Notes: generated by a model not told the origin, from the letters alone. Numbered from the stretch's first letter, positions 1 to 12,220 are shown. The stretch: 64,000 bases of DNA from Thelonectria olida (GCA_020736575.1 JAGPYM010000021.1:496001-560000); one strand, 5' to 3'. Program-made: numbers and translations.

Positions 1-1
1 T

Positions 2-202
2 CCGGATGATGATGAGCATTCCTGGATCGAAGTCAGAGAGCCTATTGAGGGGGATCCGCGGTACATTGGGCAGATTGCAGACACCTGGAAAATGCTGCGT
101 CATCAGTTTGATTGCGTAACACCCACAGTGTATGAATCCCATCCATCTCGAATCAAAGATTGGGATCCTTTGGATGCTACTATCATGATAGGCATAATTT
201 GA
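2..202 (+). CDS. 3' end of an unrecognised protein-coding gene (partial)
   Basis: An open frame enters from the left edge and runs 66 codons to a TGA at 200-202. The peptide is acidic at its start (a DDDEH stretch) and continues with well-mixed residues such as GQIADTWKML and HPSRIKDWDPLDA, ending IMIGII. Composition and codon use look like real coding sequence rather than chance. I recognise no domain in so short a tail. It could also be the last exon of a gene, or a remnant. Confidence 0.4.
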   Translation, partial: PDDDEHSWIEVREPIEGDPRYIGQIADTWKMLRHQFDCVTPTVYESHPSRIKDWDPLDATIMIGII

Positions 203-1561
203 GGGAGGAGGCCGACCATTCGAACTGGACTGCGATACCTCAGGATGTAGAATTTGTTTTTAGCTGTTGATAGGTACCTAGCAAGAGAGTAGCCCGAGCT
301 TGTTGTGCGGTTAGGCATTTGTAGGCCGTCCACCCTTGACAAGAAGGTATCTTCCTCTATCTATAGGGTGGTAGTTTTGATAAAGCATTTTGGCTGTTTA
401 TTTGATTTATTTTTAGCGTTTTGATTATTCTTCATTTGGTTGTATACTTTATTCATTTGTAATTTAATATTCTCCTTGATAATCGATTCACATTTATTCT
501 TGCTCTTCCCAGGGACTGCCAGGGGTGTCATGCCACCTCTCATTATAGCCCCGATCATTCCAAGAATCGCCAAGATGTTAGTGCTTGAATACTTTAGTCA
601 AATGGAAGAAAATATCATGATGGGTCCAATCCCATGTCAAAGGTTCTCTCTGCTGTAAAATATCACTTCGTATGTTGAAAGCGGCGTCATGGGTCAGTAG
701 CTGAACGCATCATATTTATCACATCGAAACCATGAGACGCAGAGCATGTGGTCAGACTTCCTTCTCAATTCAGGTCAACTTGACTTTCTTGGCGTGGAAA
801 CCGGGACGTGAAACAACCCTATTTTGAACAATTGGACGCCCTCCCGTGATGCAATGATGCTACTGACCTGGCTCATAACAATGGTTAAAGCTTACCAGGC
901 CGAACCATCATATAGTTTCTTTTATGTAGTGTGATTCGAACATTGCTCTAATGGATTGATCCCCCCGTGGGACTTTGTGAAAGTGTCTCATGCTTGCTTT
1001 TCTCGCCTTTTGTCAGGGACCGTCCTTCATACGGGAAGTTCTCTCGTTTACCTAATTGATTCATTAACGAGACTCTCTAGGATCAAATTAAAGCGCCGCG
1101 AGAGCCTCTTAATTTGAAACCCTGAATACTGTCGCAACTGTTTAAGAAAGCGTTGTATTAGTTGACGTGACGCTGCTGCAAAAATGCCGGAATGCTGTCA
1201 AGACACTTAGCCAACGGCCGCGTCGGGACGTTCTTCACGCCGTGGGAGCTCTCTATCGACGACAGCGACACACGTGTACCACATGCCGTTGCACGCAATA
1301 GTCGTAGCAGAATCAATCTAAGGCAGCGAGGAGAAATAAGAACAGCATTATGAACCGCAGTAATTGTGTCCGTTGCTTAACAAGTAAGTAGACCCTGAAT
1401 AGCGTCGGGTCTTTGCCTCAATGGCAGTTAGTGCGACGTTTTGATTGGTTAGACTACGCCCTTCACTTGTCAGCAGATCAATCCCGATCCGATTCAATCT
1501 TCGAGTCACAGGCTAAACCATAGTCGAGTCATCTATCCGTCTCTCGCATCGACGGCAACTC
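203..1561. other. Intergenic region upstream of the Zn2Cys6 regulator
   Basis: I see no convincing gene here. About 361-500 is AT-rich and low in complexity. The last 400 bases are the likely promoter of the regulator that starts at 1562. Confidence 0.5.
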
Positions 1562-3850
1562 ATGAATGGTCTCCCGCTTCGTCGCCCCAACGGCCGTCCG
1601 CAGGCCTGCGACCCTTGCAGAGCGCGCAAGGTAGCGTGCGACCACGAGCAGCCCGTCTGCAGACGGTGCCACAAGAGGGGACAAGACGCCGACTGCGTCT
1701 ACTCAGAAACCATCGCAAGACCAAAGCTGCAAGCGAGACGACCACGGCGACAGAGCAGCGCGATATCTACAACCAACCTTCACCATCCAAACTCCAGTGA
1801 CGGCCGTGGCTTTTGGGAACCCTCCGCTGCCGAGAGTGTGAACCCTCCGCCTCTCCGGCCCTCCATCTTAGTGTCAAGCCCACCGTCCCGTTCCGGCTCC
1901 GGTCCCGGATATCTTGGCTTCACAAGCCACTCGACCGTCTTTGAAGAGACGAGACACAGCCTATCACTACTGCATGGACCAGACTCGGACCAGATAGAGG
2001 CAAGCGTAGCTAGCTCCAGCCCTCAGGATGGCATTTCGTTTCGCGACTTGCCGCCCACAATACGCGCTGCCTGTCTCTACGTCCTCCAACACCTCCCCGG
2101 CCAACCGGATGAGCAAATGACCTTTACCGACGGCCTGGATAACTCGCACGAGCCAGAAGGATGGATGCACATTGCAGTGGCCAACATCGTCCGCTCCCTT
2201 CAGGTGAAATTTGGCGCCCGACTGGCCGAGGGCGACGCACACCTGGAGCACATGGCCGAACAAATATGCACCAATACTGCGCGCCCGTTGCGCGACATAC
2301 ACACAGATCCAAGAGAATGGCTGGACCAATTTTGCAGCCCCGACACGGTGAGATGGGAGTCGCTGGGTCTCCTGTGGGCATATCTGGAGCGTATCTCGGA
2401 TGCGCTGGATGCCCTGCAAAGTGGACAACACCTGGCTTGGGTGCCAGGACGACGGTCTCCCGAGACGACGTTGAAATGTCTTGGCTGCTGCGTGGACATC
2501 TCGCGACATCTGAACGAAGCAAACTACTTGCTACTGGATATATGCAGACGAAAGAGTGTGCTTGAGTCGATCATTGCGGGCGATGCAAGTAAGTTCTCCA
2601 TCATGCTGACTTTTGACGTGGACGAAGGCTGACGGCGATAGGTTTGTCCTGCTGGAATAGTCATGCATTGAGCATCTCGATGCTGACATATCTGGGTGCC
2701 CACGTCCAGCAAGATGTCCAGCCATATAAGCCCTCGCTGTGCTCCGAGAACAAACGTCGCCTTTTCGCGCAAGTTTTCAACTGCGACAAGTTTGTAGTCT
2801 CATTCACTGGTCGGCCGCCTCTAATAAGTCGTCGTTACTGCTCCACGCCACTTCCTCTGGATATTCGCGACGAGGCACTCACTGGTGGCGAAGAGGCGCT
2901 GATGAATGCCGTCAACTCGCTGGACGCCCGAGGCTGGAATACTGTTGGTGCGTTGTATCCTGTTACTTTGGTGCGGGCGCGCTTCATGGTTACTGTCATT
3001 TTGGACGAATTGGTTGAGATTTCGCTGGATCGCACAAGAAGCGTGACGATAGATCACTTGCGGTGCGTGGATACATCAAGGAACACTCTGATAAGCCAGT
3101 TAATTGACGAGCCATAGGGACCTGAAGGCTCGCGAGCTCAACACCATAGCCGAGTTCCCTCCCAGTTTAGTCTACGACCCCGAAAACATCTTCGACCCCA
3201 GCATCAACATCGAATCTCTCTACGCAGGGATCATGATCCATCTTACCCACCTGCAAAACCTCTTCTTCATCGAGCGACTCCTTCTCCGGAACGGCGCTCC
3301 CGACGAGGGCAATTTGCTGTTGACGAGCTTCGATATGGTCAGAGTGACACTTGTGTTTTGGACCCATAAAGATCAGTTTGCCCAAATGAGGCGGAACTTT
3401 GAATGGCTGGTGAGTCTGAGCATCCATTGCCATTATGCTCTCTTGTTCGTCAATTAACATCTTCTTTAGCTGATGGCCCACGGAGCACCTGGCGGCGGTA
3501 TTCTTTGTCAGGAGCTCCTTCGTCCTTCATTCCATGGAACCCATCCTCGAGACCCCAGCCTCAGTCGTTCTGCCATCATCCAGCAATTAAGCCTCCTTGT
3601 CGGCTTTCTTGGCTGGGTGCGTCCGTCTGCGCCCAATGCGGATCTTTGCGCGGATTGCAAGGCCATCATCCAGCGGGTGTTGGATCACCATCTCAACGCG
3701 CCAAGGGATAGTGAGGGGGACCTCTTCGCCCTAGATTGGGGGTTGACAAGTCCTTTGGACTTTAATTTTGAACTTTTGGATACCTTTGACTGGATGCGTG
3801 CTGATTCGGAATGGGGTCCCCAGGTGCAAATGGACACCGGTGGGATCTGA
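1562..3850 (+). CDS. Zn2Cys6 fungal-specific transcription factor
   Basis: This is a nuclear DNA-binding regulator of about 706 residues in four exons: 1562-2588, 2642-3062, 3118-3409 and 3470-3850. Each intron is 53-60 nt with GT..AG ends, and the frame is kept across all joins. The N terminus holds a classic binuclear zinc cluster with Cys at residues 16, 19, 26, 33, 36 and 45 (spacing C-x2-C-x6-C-x6-C-x2-C-x8-C), followed by a basic linker. The long middle region, with conserved-looking helices such as LWAYLERISDALDA, matches the fungal-specific regulator middle homology region in character. The target is unknown. The dehydrogenase at 5079 lies downstream on the same strand and is a possible target, but that is inference from position only. 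Confidence 0.88.
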
Positions 3851-5078
3851 GACCAAGACGCCATGTCATCATTACGGGCACGAAATGGTGCGAAGTAGAA
3901 TTATAGTTATACTCTGCTGGATGCCCGGAGCTTCAGACGAATTCTAGAAGAATCCAAGTCAACATCTAGGCTTCCATAGTCTTAGACCTAAGTGCCACAT
4001 CTCGTTCACCTATTTATGCGGGGTAAGGAACCAAGCGTCGGTTCCGCCACCATCAACACTCAACGTGCCCTCTTCAGAATCGGCTCCGTTGCGATCGGGT
4101 CCGCGGTTCAGTCTAGATCTGGCATGGCGCATCTGTCAATGTGACACCGCGGGGAAGTCAGGAACTCATGAGCGGCGACGTTGGGAATCTGGGGAAGATG
4201 TGGAGGGGAGAGGTTTCGGAAGAATGGAGGCGGGTGTTCTAGTGTTGGTCGCATGGCGATGACGTTTGAGAGTCCTCGGAGGTGTTGGGAAGCAGTATAT
4301 CGCCTTGGCTTGTCAGTTGAAGCATCCCGACCTAGGTACCTAAGCACAACTACATCTTGCGGTTGACGCTTCAAATAGACATCAATTATAAGGACCGCTA
4401 GACTAGCCATGGTGGCAGTACTCAATCTGAAGCAACCATGCTTGTCTATTCCCCGCAACTTCTCTGCACTCCAGGTCGGGTTGTGCATGCAATTGGGGCG
4501 CCATCATTTGTGTTCAATTACCCCGGAAAACGCGGCCACGTCACCAGGATAATAAATGCCGGCGTCTGATCGGCATGAGGGGTATTGCAGAGCATTGAGG
4601 GGTTAATAAACATGGCACAACTTTAAATGTGAGAAAACATCAAGGACGAGAGGAAACGGTTGTCTCCGTAGAGAGTGAGGCTCTTGACCGACCTGAACAG
4701 ATCAATGGAGATCAAACACCGACAGGGCGGTCCTGATAACTGTAAAAACAGGCCCAGATGAACCGCAGTAACACCACTATTCCGTCATTGCAGCCTCAAC
4801 CAGGGCCACTCACTCGCACCGTATTTCGCCACGACACTGCTGCCGGTAATTACAGCGGGGATTCTTGATCAACTCGCTGGAGCAGTCATGCAACTCTTCA
4901 GTGGGTCAATCCTGTGACGCCTGAAGGTGGGATGATGCAGCACCCCGCTGGTTAAAGAGCCGGGTTGAGGGATGGATATATAGGTAAGCGCGTGTGACGG
5001 TCGGTTCCGATACATGGGAAGCCTTGGTTCAGTCTAGTCGGCCCTATTCAAGTATAAAAGAGGTACAAAGAAGTCACC
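3851..5078. other. Intergenic region with the dehydrogenase promoter
   Basis: There is no supported gene here. A TATA-like stretch (gatatatagg, about 4975-4984) lies roughly 95 bases upstream of the dehydrogenase start and is a plausible core promoter. The frames open here have no recognisable content. Confidence 0.4.
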
Positions 5079-6397
5079 ATGCAGAGAGTTCCATTCGCTT
5101 CGTTTTCTCGTCTCATATCAAGAGGCTCCCGCTTCGCTACTACCCCTGCGTTTCGACAATCCTACTTGTACAGCACCATGCGAGCCGCCAGATACTACGG
5201 AAAGGAGGACATTCGGGTCGAGCAGATTCCCGAGCCCTCGATCAAGCCCGGCCAGATCAAGGTGAGCCAATCCATATGCACCATGGTGACTGGCACTGAC
5301 TGTCCAAGATTGCCCCGGCGTTTGTCGGCATCTGCGGAACTGACCTCCACGAATATCTCGGAGGCCCAAACTTCTGTCCCACCTCGCCACACGCCGTCAC
5401 AGGCGAGACCATCCCTGTGACGCTCGGCCACGAATTCTCAGGCACCATCACCGAAATCGGCCCCGGCGTTGAGGGTTTCCAAGTCGGCCAGTCTTGCGCC
5501 GTCCAGCCCACAATCTTTTGCGGCCACTGCGTTGCCTGCGCGGACCACTCGGAGAACGTCTGCCATGACGGCGGCTTTGTCGGACTGAGCGGAGGCGGCG
5601 GAGGACTGAGCGAGGCCGTGTGCGTGAACGCGACGCACGTGTTCCCGTTGCCGGACAACTTGACGCTGGAGATGGGAGCGCTGGTCGAGCCGATTTCTGT
5701 CGCGTGGCATGCTGTCAGTGCAGCTCCCGAGATCAACCCAGACTCGATCGTCTTGGTCCTCGGCGGCGGTCCGATTGGCCTCGCAACGATCCTGTGCCTC
5801 AGGGCAAAGGGCGTCAAGAAGATCTTTGTTTCCGAGGTTGCCGCTTCTCGACAAGACTTTGCGAGCCAATTCGGCGCGACCAAGATTATAAATCCGCTTG
5901 AGCAGGACGTCAAGCAAGTTCTTTTGGATGAGAGCGAGGGCCGAGGAGCCGATGTTGTCTTTGACTGCGCTGGGGTACCAGCCAGGTGAGTTTGATCAGT
6001 GTGAATATTGTCGCTCCGAGCTTGCGCTCATTCTTTTGCAGTGTCAAGAGCGCTTGCGAATCCGTCAAGACAAAAGGAACGGTAGTCAATGTGGCTATTT
6101 GGGAGAAGGAAATTCCTTTCAACCCCAACTGGATCACCTGGAAGGAGAGCTCTTACAAGTCGGTTCTCGGCTACCAGAGGGAAGACTACCAGGCCGTCAT
6201 TGAGAACATGAGGACAGGTGAGTTGGTGTGGTCTTTGGCTGCGACAGAGTACTAACAGCGTTCAAGGTGCTATCCAACCAAACATGATGATTACGCGGAA
6301 AATCAAGTTGGAGAATCTCGTCGAAGACGGTATCAAGACTTTGATTCATGACAAGAACAACCATGTCAAAATTCTGGTCGATATTAATGCGAAATAA
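5079..6397 (+). CDS. Zinc-dependent medium-chain alcohol dehydrogenase, (R,R)-butanediol dehydrogenase-like
   Basis: This is a predicted NAD(P)-dependent, zinc-dependent dehydrogenase of 388 residues, of the 2,3-butanediol/sorbitol dehydrogenase type. Exons are 5079-5261, 5309-5985, 6042-6217 and 6267-6397. Catalytic zinc ligands appear as CGTDLH (Cys70) and GHEF (His102-Glu103). The structural zinc site is Cys132, 135, 138 and 146, and the Rossmann glycine motif is GGGPIGL. Residues 1-33 form an Arg/Ser/Phe-rich extension without acidic residues. Family members usually begin near Met34 (MRAARYYGK), so the extension may be a mitochondrial presequence, with Met34 giving a cytosolic form. The substrate is inferred from family only; sorbitol or other polyol dehydrogenase is the main alternative. 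Confidence 0.9.
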
Positions 6398-6733
6398 GAG
6401 GAAATGATGCGTCATGGTTGGGGGCTGGAGTTTTGATCTGGGATTGAAGAGCGGAGAAGCGAGCAAAGCGCAGTCGATTGCGTCAACATGTTATTAAAAT
6501 CTAGTCACTTTTTCAGCGTGCTATTAAAGACTATACGCGCAAGTCCGTAACGTGATAGGTAATTGAGACTGTTTGTTTGTTAATAATACACTTTACCAGT
6601 TCTCTCGTCTTGGTCCCAAGCCGCTTCGAGCTCTGTCTATGTCCCATGTTGGCGATATCCGGTCCCAAGTTGCTCTCAACCGAGCTCCGTCCATGCCCCC
6701 CATACCTGTAGCGTCCCAAATCCTGAACCGTAT
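6398..6733. other. Intergenic region
   Basis: This holds the 3' flank of the dehydrogenase and the decayed 3' end of the coiled-coil pseudogene on the other strand. I see no further feature. Confidence 0.4.
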
Positions 6734-7769
6734 TCAGTCATCGCTCTCCCTTTTCAGGCTCGCGTTTACCTGCGTTGCATCATCGACTAGTCCCTGTAGC
6801 CCGGCTTCAAGTTCCGTCGTGTTGCCATTGAGAGCCACAATTGCAATGTTATTTTCTTTACGCTGCTGCAGGATGTTCGCCGATCCACTGACAGTTTCCT
6901 TCGTGTCTGTAAGCTCTTTCCGAACGGCTAGGATAGTTGCGAAAACCGGTTTGAGCTGTAGGAGCTCTTCTTGCTAGGACTTGACAGTCGCATCATTGTC
7001 TTGCCGGTTGACTTTCACTGTCGTGTTGGTGTCTCTGAGCTCCTATTGGAGGCCCATGACAGTCGTGTTATTGTCCCAAAGCCAGTTTTGCAGGGCAGTG
7101 ACAGCTGCATTAGTGGCTCGAAGCTGCTGCATGTCTTCTTGGAGCGACTTGGTAATCTGATCGGCGACTTCAAGCTGCTCTGCTTTTTCCTGCAAAGTTT
7201 TGATGGTTGCGATAGTGTTATTGGCCTGCAGTAGGTGGACTTTCAAGGCTGCATTGTCGTCTTTGAGCTGTTCGCTTTCCGCTTGCAAGACCTTGACCAC
7301 GACGTCGATCTCTTGGAGCTCTTTCTAAAGGGATTTTACGGCTGCGTCGTTATGCTTGAGATGCAATATATCTTCCTAGAAGGCCTCAAAAGCTACTTTG
7401 ACGTCTTCGAGTTGCACGTCCACCGGTATGTATTGCACTTTCATCTCCTCCGCCTTTTTCATCAGTGCATGGCACACGTTGACGCGAGCAGCCTGATAGC
7501 GTTGAATGATTCTATGGTCGGGTGTATCGTTGGCACCCATAGAGCCCATGTCCGTCTGCCCCTTTGTGTCATCGCCGTGCCGTCGTCGTTGTCGCCCTCG
7601 TCGTCTTGTGTGTCCTCGTCGATGCTCCGGTTCATCAAGTTCTCCAAAGCCGCACCGGCGCTGACGAGACGTTGTCGCTCATTGCCGTCCGCCGCTGGTT
7701 CGAGTTTGTGTCTAACAATGACTGAAGGGCGTCGCTGCGACCAAGCCCGTCACGTCGCGGCTCGCCCAT
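6734..7769 (-). pseudogene. Broken coiled-coil protein gene with CAG-to-TAG stops
   Basis: Read on the minus strand from an ATG at 7769, a Gln/Leu/Lys-rich heptad-repeat protein can be followed to a TGA at 6734-6736. It needs two frame changes (near 7690 and near 7560) and passes four in-frame TAG codons at 7376-7378, 7325-7327, 7043-7045 and 6974-6976. The upstream part has an acidic patch (DEDTQDDEGDNDD). The rest is helix-like, with recurring units such as LQAESEQLKDDNAALK and LQEKAEQLEVADQITKSL. Each TAG sits where the repeat favours Gln, so each is explained by one C-to-T change in a CpA, the context RIP prefers. Function is unknown; structurally it would have been a long coiled coil. 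It could still be a multi-exon gene that I have misread, but no introns remove all four stops. Confidence 0.7.
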
Positions 7770-8694
7770 GATGACAAGGAAAGGAGAATGAATAGATAGA
7801 TTTGTATGAAGGCTGAATCTCAGAGAAGGCGAAGGTGATATTGGAGAGTTTTTGAGGGAAGGGTTTTTTTTCGGTTGAGGAGCTTGTGTGTTATTTCATA
7901 TCATCTTTATGTTAGGTTAGAGTGCCAGTTGGAATTTCCTACCGCGTTCAGTGGTTTATCAAGACACATTGAAAGCAGTCAATATGTATGTGTGTGTAAA
8001 CAGTCGAAGTGTCAGGCGGAATTTGCTACCGCATTCATTGGTCCGTCGAAGTAACCTTAATATCTGCCTAGGTCTGTGTGAGCCGTTATGGTGCAGTCAA
8101 ATATCTGTCAACTGCCTGTCAGGACTGATCATTTTGCTTTACACCAGCCATGTAGGAGGATTCCCGCGTCCGAAAATCCGTCTGCGACTCTAGCCATTGT
8201 CGCATTCCGGAACTGTGGTTGCGCGTCTGATGAGGTAATTCAACCTTGTGCTTCACTTGTCGTTGTTGAAGAATGGCTATGGGTTTTCTATCACTCAAGG
8301 CTACCGATGTGTCTGTCTATTGCCTGTTTAGAGGGTTTATCACTGCCAGTTCATGGAGGCTATCACTTCGCGAGCGTGTAGCCTCGTCCATGATAAGTCC
8401 AAGGCGTTGGGCGGCGGCCTGCCAACATGATCCCGACGTTCCTAGGCCTGAATTCTTTTACGTTCTCATTGAGGTGATACACGTTACGGAAAACTTTGAT
8501 ACAGTTTACCAAGTAACCCTAAGAACTCTAATACTAATAAACTATAAGAAGGCAATCGTAAGTATAGGAATCCTCAGTACATTTAAATAATAGTGAGATA
8601 ATCAGCAAAGAGTCAATAGCGTCTATGAGAACAATGATTTAATACTTAAGAGCTATTATAGCGCCCAAGGGTCTGACATATGCATCTGAGAACT
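7770..8694. other. Intergenic region with relic repeat sequence
   Basis: There is no supported gene. It contains the direct repeat at 7920-8042 and an AT-richer stretch near 8480-8640 that may be decayed repeat DNA. Confidence 0.4.
7920..8042. repeat. Imperfect direct repeat, two ~36-bp units
   Basis: Units at 7920-7955 and 8007-8042 share a gtgNcag..ggaattt.ctaccgc.ttca.tggt pattern with about eight mismatches, spaced 87 bases apart. They lie just upstream of the coiled-coil pseudogene. The origin is unknown. Confidence 0.55.
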
Positions 8695-10685
8695 CTAGAC
8701 TAGCGAAAGGTAGGTCCCAATACGACGCCAAAGCGGTCTTCGGTAATATGCATCCAGGAACTGGACGTCCTCGACGCTGAGGACGTTTCGGCCATTGACT
8801 AGATCCGCTGTAGTAGGATTCTGCCATTTCGTACGCATCACGAGCTTGTACGCGACGGTCAACACAACAATGAGGATCAGACCAATGGTGTACTGGAAGA
8901 AGTTGTTGGCTGTGAAGCCTCCGCCTCCCTGGACATCGCATGTTAGCGAGGGCGCTCATTTAATCGATTGTAGCAAATTAAGGAACTTACCAAGGGGCTG
9001 ATGGCGGCATAAAGCAAGCACACCAAAAGCAGCGTTGAGATAACCATCAAATAAGCGGGCGCGAGCGGCCAAGCAATCGACCGCCAGCCATACGTTTCGC
9101 TGAAGATCTTGTCGCCTTGAGCACGCAGAGCTTGGTGGAATCGGAAGTTGGACAAGGAAATGATGGCCCAATTGGAAAAGAAGGACGCGCTGGTGATGGA
9201 GATGAACCAGTTGACTGCCGTCGTGCCGCCGCCTGTTGTTTGTCAGCTGCAAGCACTTGTAACAAGGCAGACGTTCACTTACTGCTTAGACTCATGTAGG
9301 TCATGATGACACCCACCACAGACGTGATGAGGAGAGCCCATCTCGGTCGGCCCTTGTCATCGCACTTGGCTAGAACGGATGGGATGAGGCCCTGTAGTGC
9401 CATTGTGCGCATGACACGGGACGGAAGATAGATAGACTCCAAGGCTATAGCGAGGATGCCGATGATCATGCACACGTTGATGATGTCGGGGACGGCCTTG
9501 ATTCCTGCGTCTGAGACGGCTATGACAAACGGGGACGCGGCCGATCCGGATGCGCCGAGTAAGCGAGCATCGTCAGATGGGACGAGGATGCCGATAAAGA
9601 TGACGCAGACGAGGTACATGAAGCCGACACGGAGAGGAACCAAGTTCGACGCATGAGACATGGAGTAGCGAGGGTTCTTGGCTTCACCTGCCATGACACC
9701 GATGAAGACCTGGTCTCCGACAGCCCAGATGGCGAGAAGACAGCAGTTGGCGAACCCCTAAGTAAGATTAGTGGACTGCTTCACACATGGCAAAAAGAAA
9801 TAGGCCTCTTACTCCGAATCCATTCAAAAAGGCTCCCTTTTCCCAATAGCTTCCATCATGCACATGACCGGTAGGACCGGCGCCCGCGATCAGGGCCAGT
9901 GAAATGGCAATAATGAGGATGAACAGAGCAATCTTGACCAAGGAGCCAATGCACTGAAGCCATGCAAAGATCTTGTTTGGTAGCATAAAGACAGCGATGC
10001 AGATGACGAGGAAAATTGACACTAAACGTGTTAGTTGTGATGTTCTTGTGGAATTTGGGCGTGGGCGAGATTGCACATACGCAGTGCGGCTTGAGGAACT
10101 GCTCCCTCTCCCCAGTAGTTGACCAGGACAACGAAAAACTCGGCTTCAGCAGCGAAGACGGCAATCCACCCTAGAATACGTTAATAGGCGCTCACTCCTC
10201 GTCAAGAATGAAAGGAAAACGAACCGAGCCATTCAGCAAAGCCAGCGCCAAAAGCCAGAGCCGGATCAACCCAGCGACCGGCATAGTCAATGTAGTTTCC
10301 AGAAGTCGGAAACGCAATCGTCATCTCGCCCAGAGTCTGCAGATTAGCCCAAACTCCGCTGCAAACAACCAGGTAGGCGAGGAACATGGTGCCAGGGCCA
10401 CCGTTGGCCAGGGCTTTGCCGATGGCGATGAAGAGGCCGCTGCCGACGCTGGAGCCGAGGGAGATGATCTGTGAACTGGTTTAGATTGATTCGCCAAAAA
10501 TTAGTGAGGGGAGAAAGCCATACATGAATCTGCCGAGGCGTAAAGCTTCGGTGAAGTTGACCAAAGGCATCCGTGTCAGAGACGATCTGGCCCTGCTCCA
10601 ACGAGCCGCGACTAGGCTCAATGGCCGTTGTCTTCTCATTGTCCCCCAGCGAGGACTTCTCGCCATCTCTCGGAGAACTAGCCAT
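8695..10685 (-). CDS. APC-superfamily amino acid/GABA/choline-type permease
   Basis: This is a plasma-membrane transporter of 551 residues encoded in seven exons on the minus strand: 10685-10524, 10468-10225, 10170-10081, 10021-9813, 9757-9283, 9232-8991 and 8928-8695. All joins keep frame. After a hydrophilic N terminus comes the family entry sequence FTPRQIHIISLGSSVGSGLF, then about twelve hydrophobic segments, including GEMTIAFPTSGNYIDYAGRW and a conserved GEAKNPRYSM loop. The C-terminal tail ends DAYYRRPLWRR, typical of fungal GABA/choline-type permeases. The substrate is probably an amino acid or small amine; the sequence alone cannot say which. A TATATAA box (rc of 10775-10781) lies about 90 bases upstream. 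It is transcribed divergently from the class II aldolase at 11195 across 509 bases, suggesting shared regulation. Confidence 0.92.
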
Positions 10686-11194
10686 TGTCGCAAAAGGAAA
10701 GATGACCGAAATACTTCGGTGGAAACTGATGATTTATGGGGTAAAGAAAAAAGCAAATGTCTCGGTGAGGGCACTTATATACCAACTTCACCACTTGCCG
10801 CAGCAACACAACCCCGAAACTAGGTGGATGTCGTCTCCTGGAAATAGGCCAATCGGAAGCTACGCTTATCTTCTCGTCGATATCTGTGGTTAGAGCTTGC
10901 GATAACTCGCGTGTGACCCCATGATGGCGTAGCTTCATGACATTTCGGGGCCCACATGCCCTTTGCAATCTCTTGGCTTATCCGTATCGTCGAGGATTGT
11001 GATGAGTCGCTTGGGCTAACTGGATATCAAGCGGACAATGGAAGTCCGATCATGGTCGTGGCCGAGAGCCTGAATGTCCTTTATCTTCCGTCAATGTCTG
11101 GCCTATCCGCCTCTCTACGCCTATCTTGAACCGATCGCACCGTCGCTGATATCCTCCGCCTAAAGATATCAGCCTCCAACGTTGAGTCTCGATC
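10686..11194. promoter_or_regulatory. Bidirectional promoter region, permease / class II aldolase
   Basis: This 509-base region separates the divergent starts at 10685 and 11195. It has a TATATAA box for the permease and GATA-type sites (AGATAA on the minus strand near 10865 and near 11080), which in fungi can bind nitrogen regulators of the AreA type. GATA sites are frequent by chance, so this is weak. Confidence 0.4.
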
Positions 11195-12220
11195 ATGGCA
11201 CCTCATCTCAGTACCGACGCTGCCCCTGTGGAATATGGCTTACTGCCAGCCAAGAAAGCCGGCATTGAGTCCACCGAACAGCCAAACACCACCAAGTCCA
11301 CTGCCCTCAAAGCCATCAGCCATGGCATCACTCTACCAGGCAGGCCAATTTTCTCGGATGCAGAAAAGGCGAGACAGCACATGCTTGAGCATATGGCGGG
11401 CGCGTTCCGAGTCTTGGCCCGACACGGCTGCGTTGAGGGCATCAGCGGCCACATTTCGCTCCGAGACCCCGAGAACTCGCAAGTGTTTTGGACGAACCCG
11501 TACGACTCCAAACAATAAGGTTTCAATTCATTTTGGCACTTAGAGTGCTGATGAGTATTCTAGTCTCGGAGTTCATTTCGGTCTGCTCAAACCTCAAGAC
11601 ATGATCCTCCTCGATGCGCGCGGAGAAGTCGTCGGCGGAAACACGACTCACCCTGCAAACGCTGCAGGCTTCCTCATCCACAGAGCCCTCCACGAGACGA
11701 GATCCGACGTAAACGCGGCATGTCACTTCCATTCCCCGCATGGGAAGGCCTGGTCCGCGTTTGCGCAGCCTCTCGAAATGATCAACCAGGACGTGACCAT
11801 CTTCTACGGTGCCGCCCAAGCAGTGTACCACGACTTCGGAGGAATTGTGCTTAAGGATGAAGAGTCTGAGGCACTGGCAAGCAGCTTGGGGAAAGAAGGC
11901 AAGGCAATGATTCTGAGGAACCACGGGCTGTTGACCGTAGGAAGCACTGTTGATGAGGCCGCTTACTTGTTCATGTTGATGGAAAGAAGTTGCCACGTCC
12001 AGCTGGAAGCCGATGCCGCGTCAGCATGTGGAAGAAAAAAGGTGTTCATCGATGAAGATGCAGCCAAGTACACGTTTGAAATGACGAGCGACCCGGTTTG
12101 TCACTTTGGTCAGACCGTACGAGAACCATGCTAACTCTTCAATAGGACAGTTTGTACGCCGAGTTCCAGCCGTATCTCCAGTACGAAAAGGCAATCACAA
12201 CGGTTGGGTGGTGGAACTGA
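11195..12220 (+). CDS. Class II aldolase/adducin-domain protein
   Basis: A predicted metal-dependent class II aldolase-fold enzyme of 303 residues, probably cytosolic. Exons are 11195-11499, 11564-12095 and 12146-12220. The aldolase domain begins near residue 60 and carries family signatures: SGHISLRDPE, then GVHFGLLKPQDMILLD, and the zinc-binding triad region HFHSPHGKAW with His156, His158 and His161, then ILRNHGLLTVG. In bacteria relatives act as fuculose-phosphate or ribulose-phosphate aldolases/epimerases; fungal homologues are often found in secondary or catabolic clusters, and the substrate here is unknown. It shares a divergent promoter region with the permease and is convergent with the regulator ending at 12338. 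Confidence 0.9.

Noticed and set aside
900..960. gattcgaac as a minus-strand tRNA B box
   Set aside because: The flanks do not form a T arm or acceptor stem.
4108..4488. A 126-codon open frame on the minus strand
   Set aside because: No recognisable domain, poor codon pattern, and of a length chance can give in this GC range.
1350..4770. A shared 14-mer atgaaccgcagtaa upstream of the regulator (about 1350) and of the dehydrogenase (about 4757)
   Set aside because: Several exact 14-base matches are expected by chance in 64 kb, and nothing else supports a common site.
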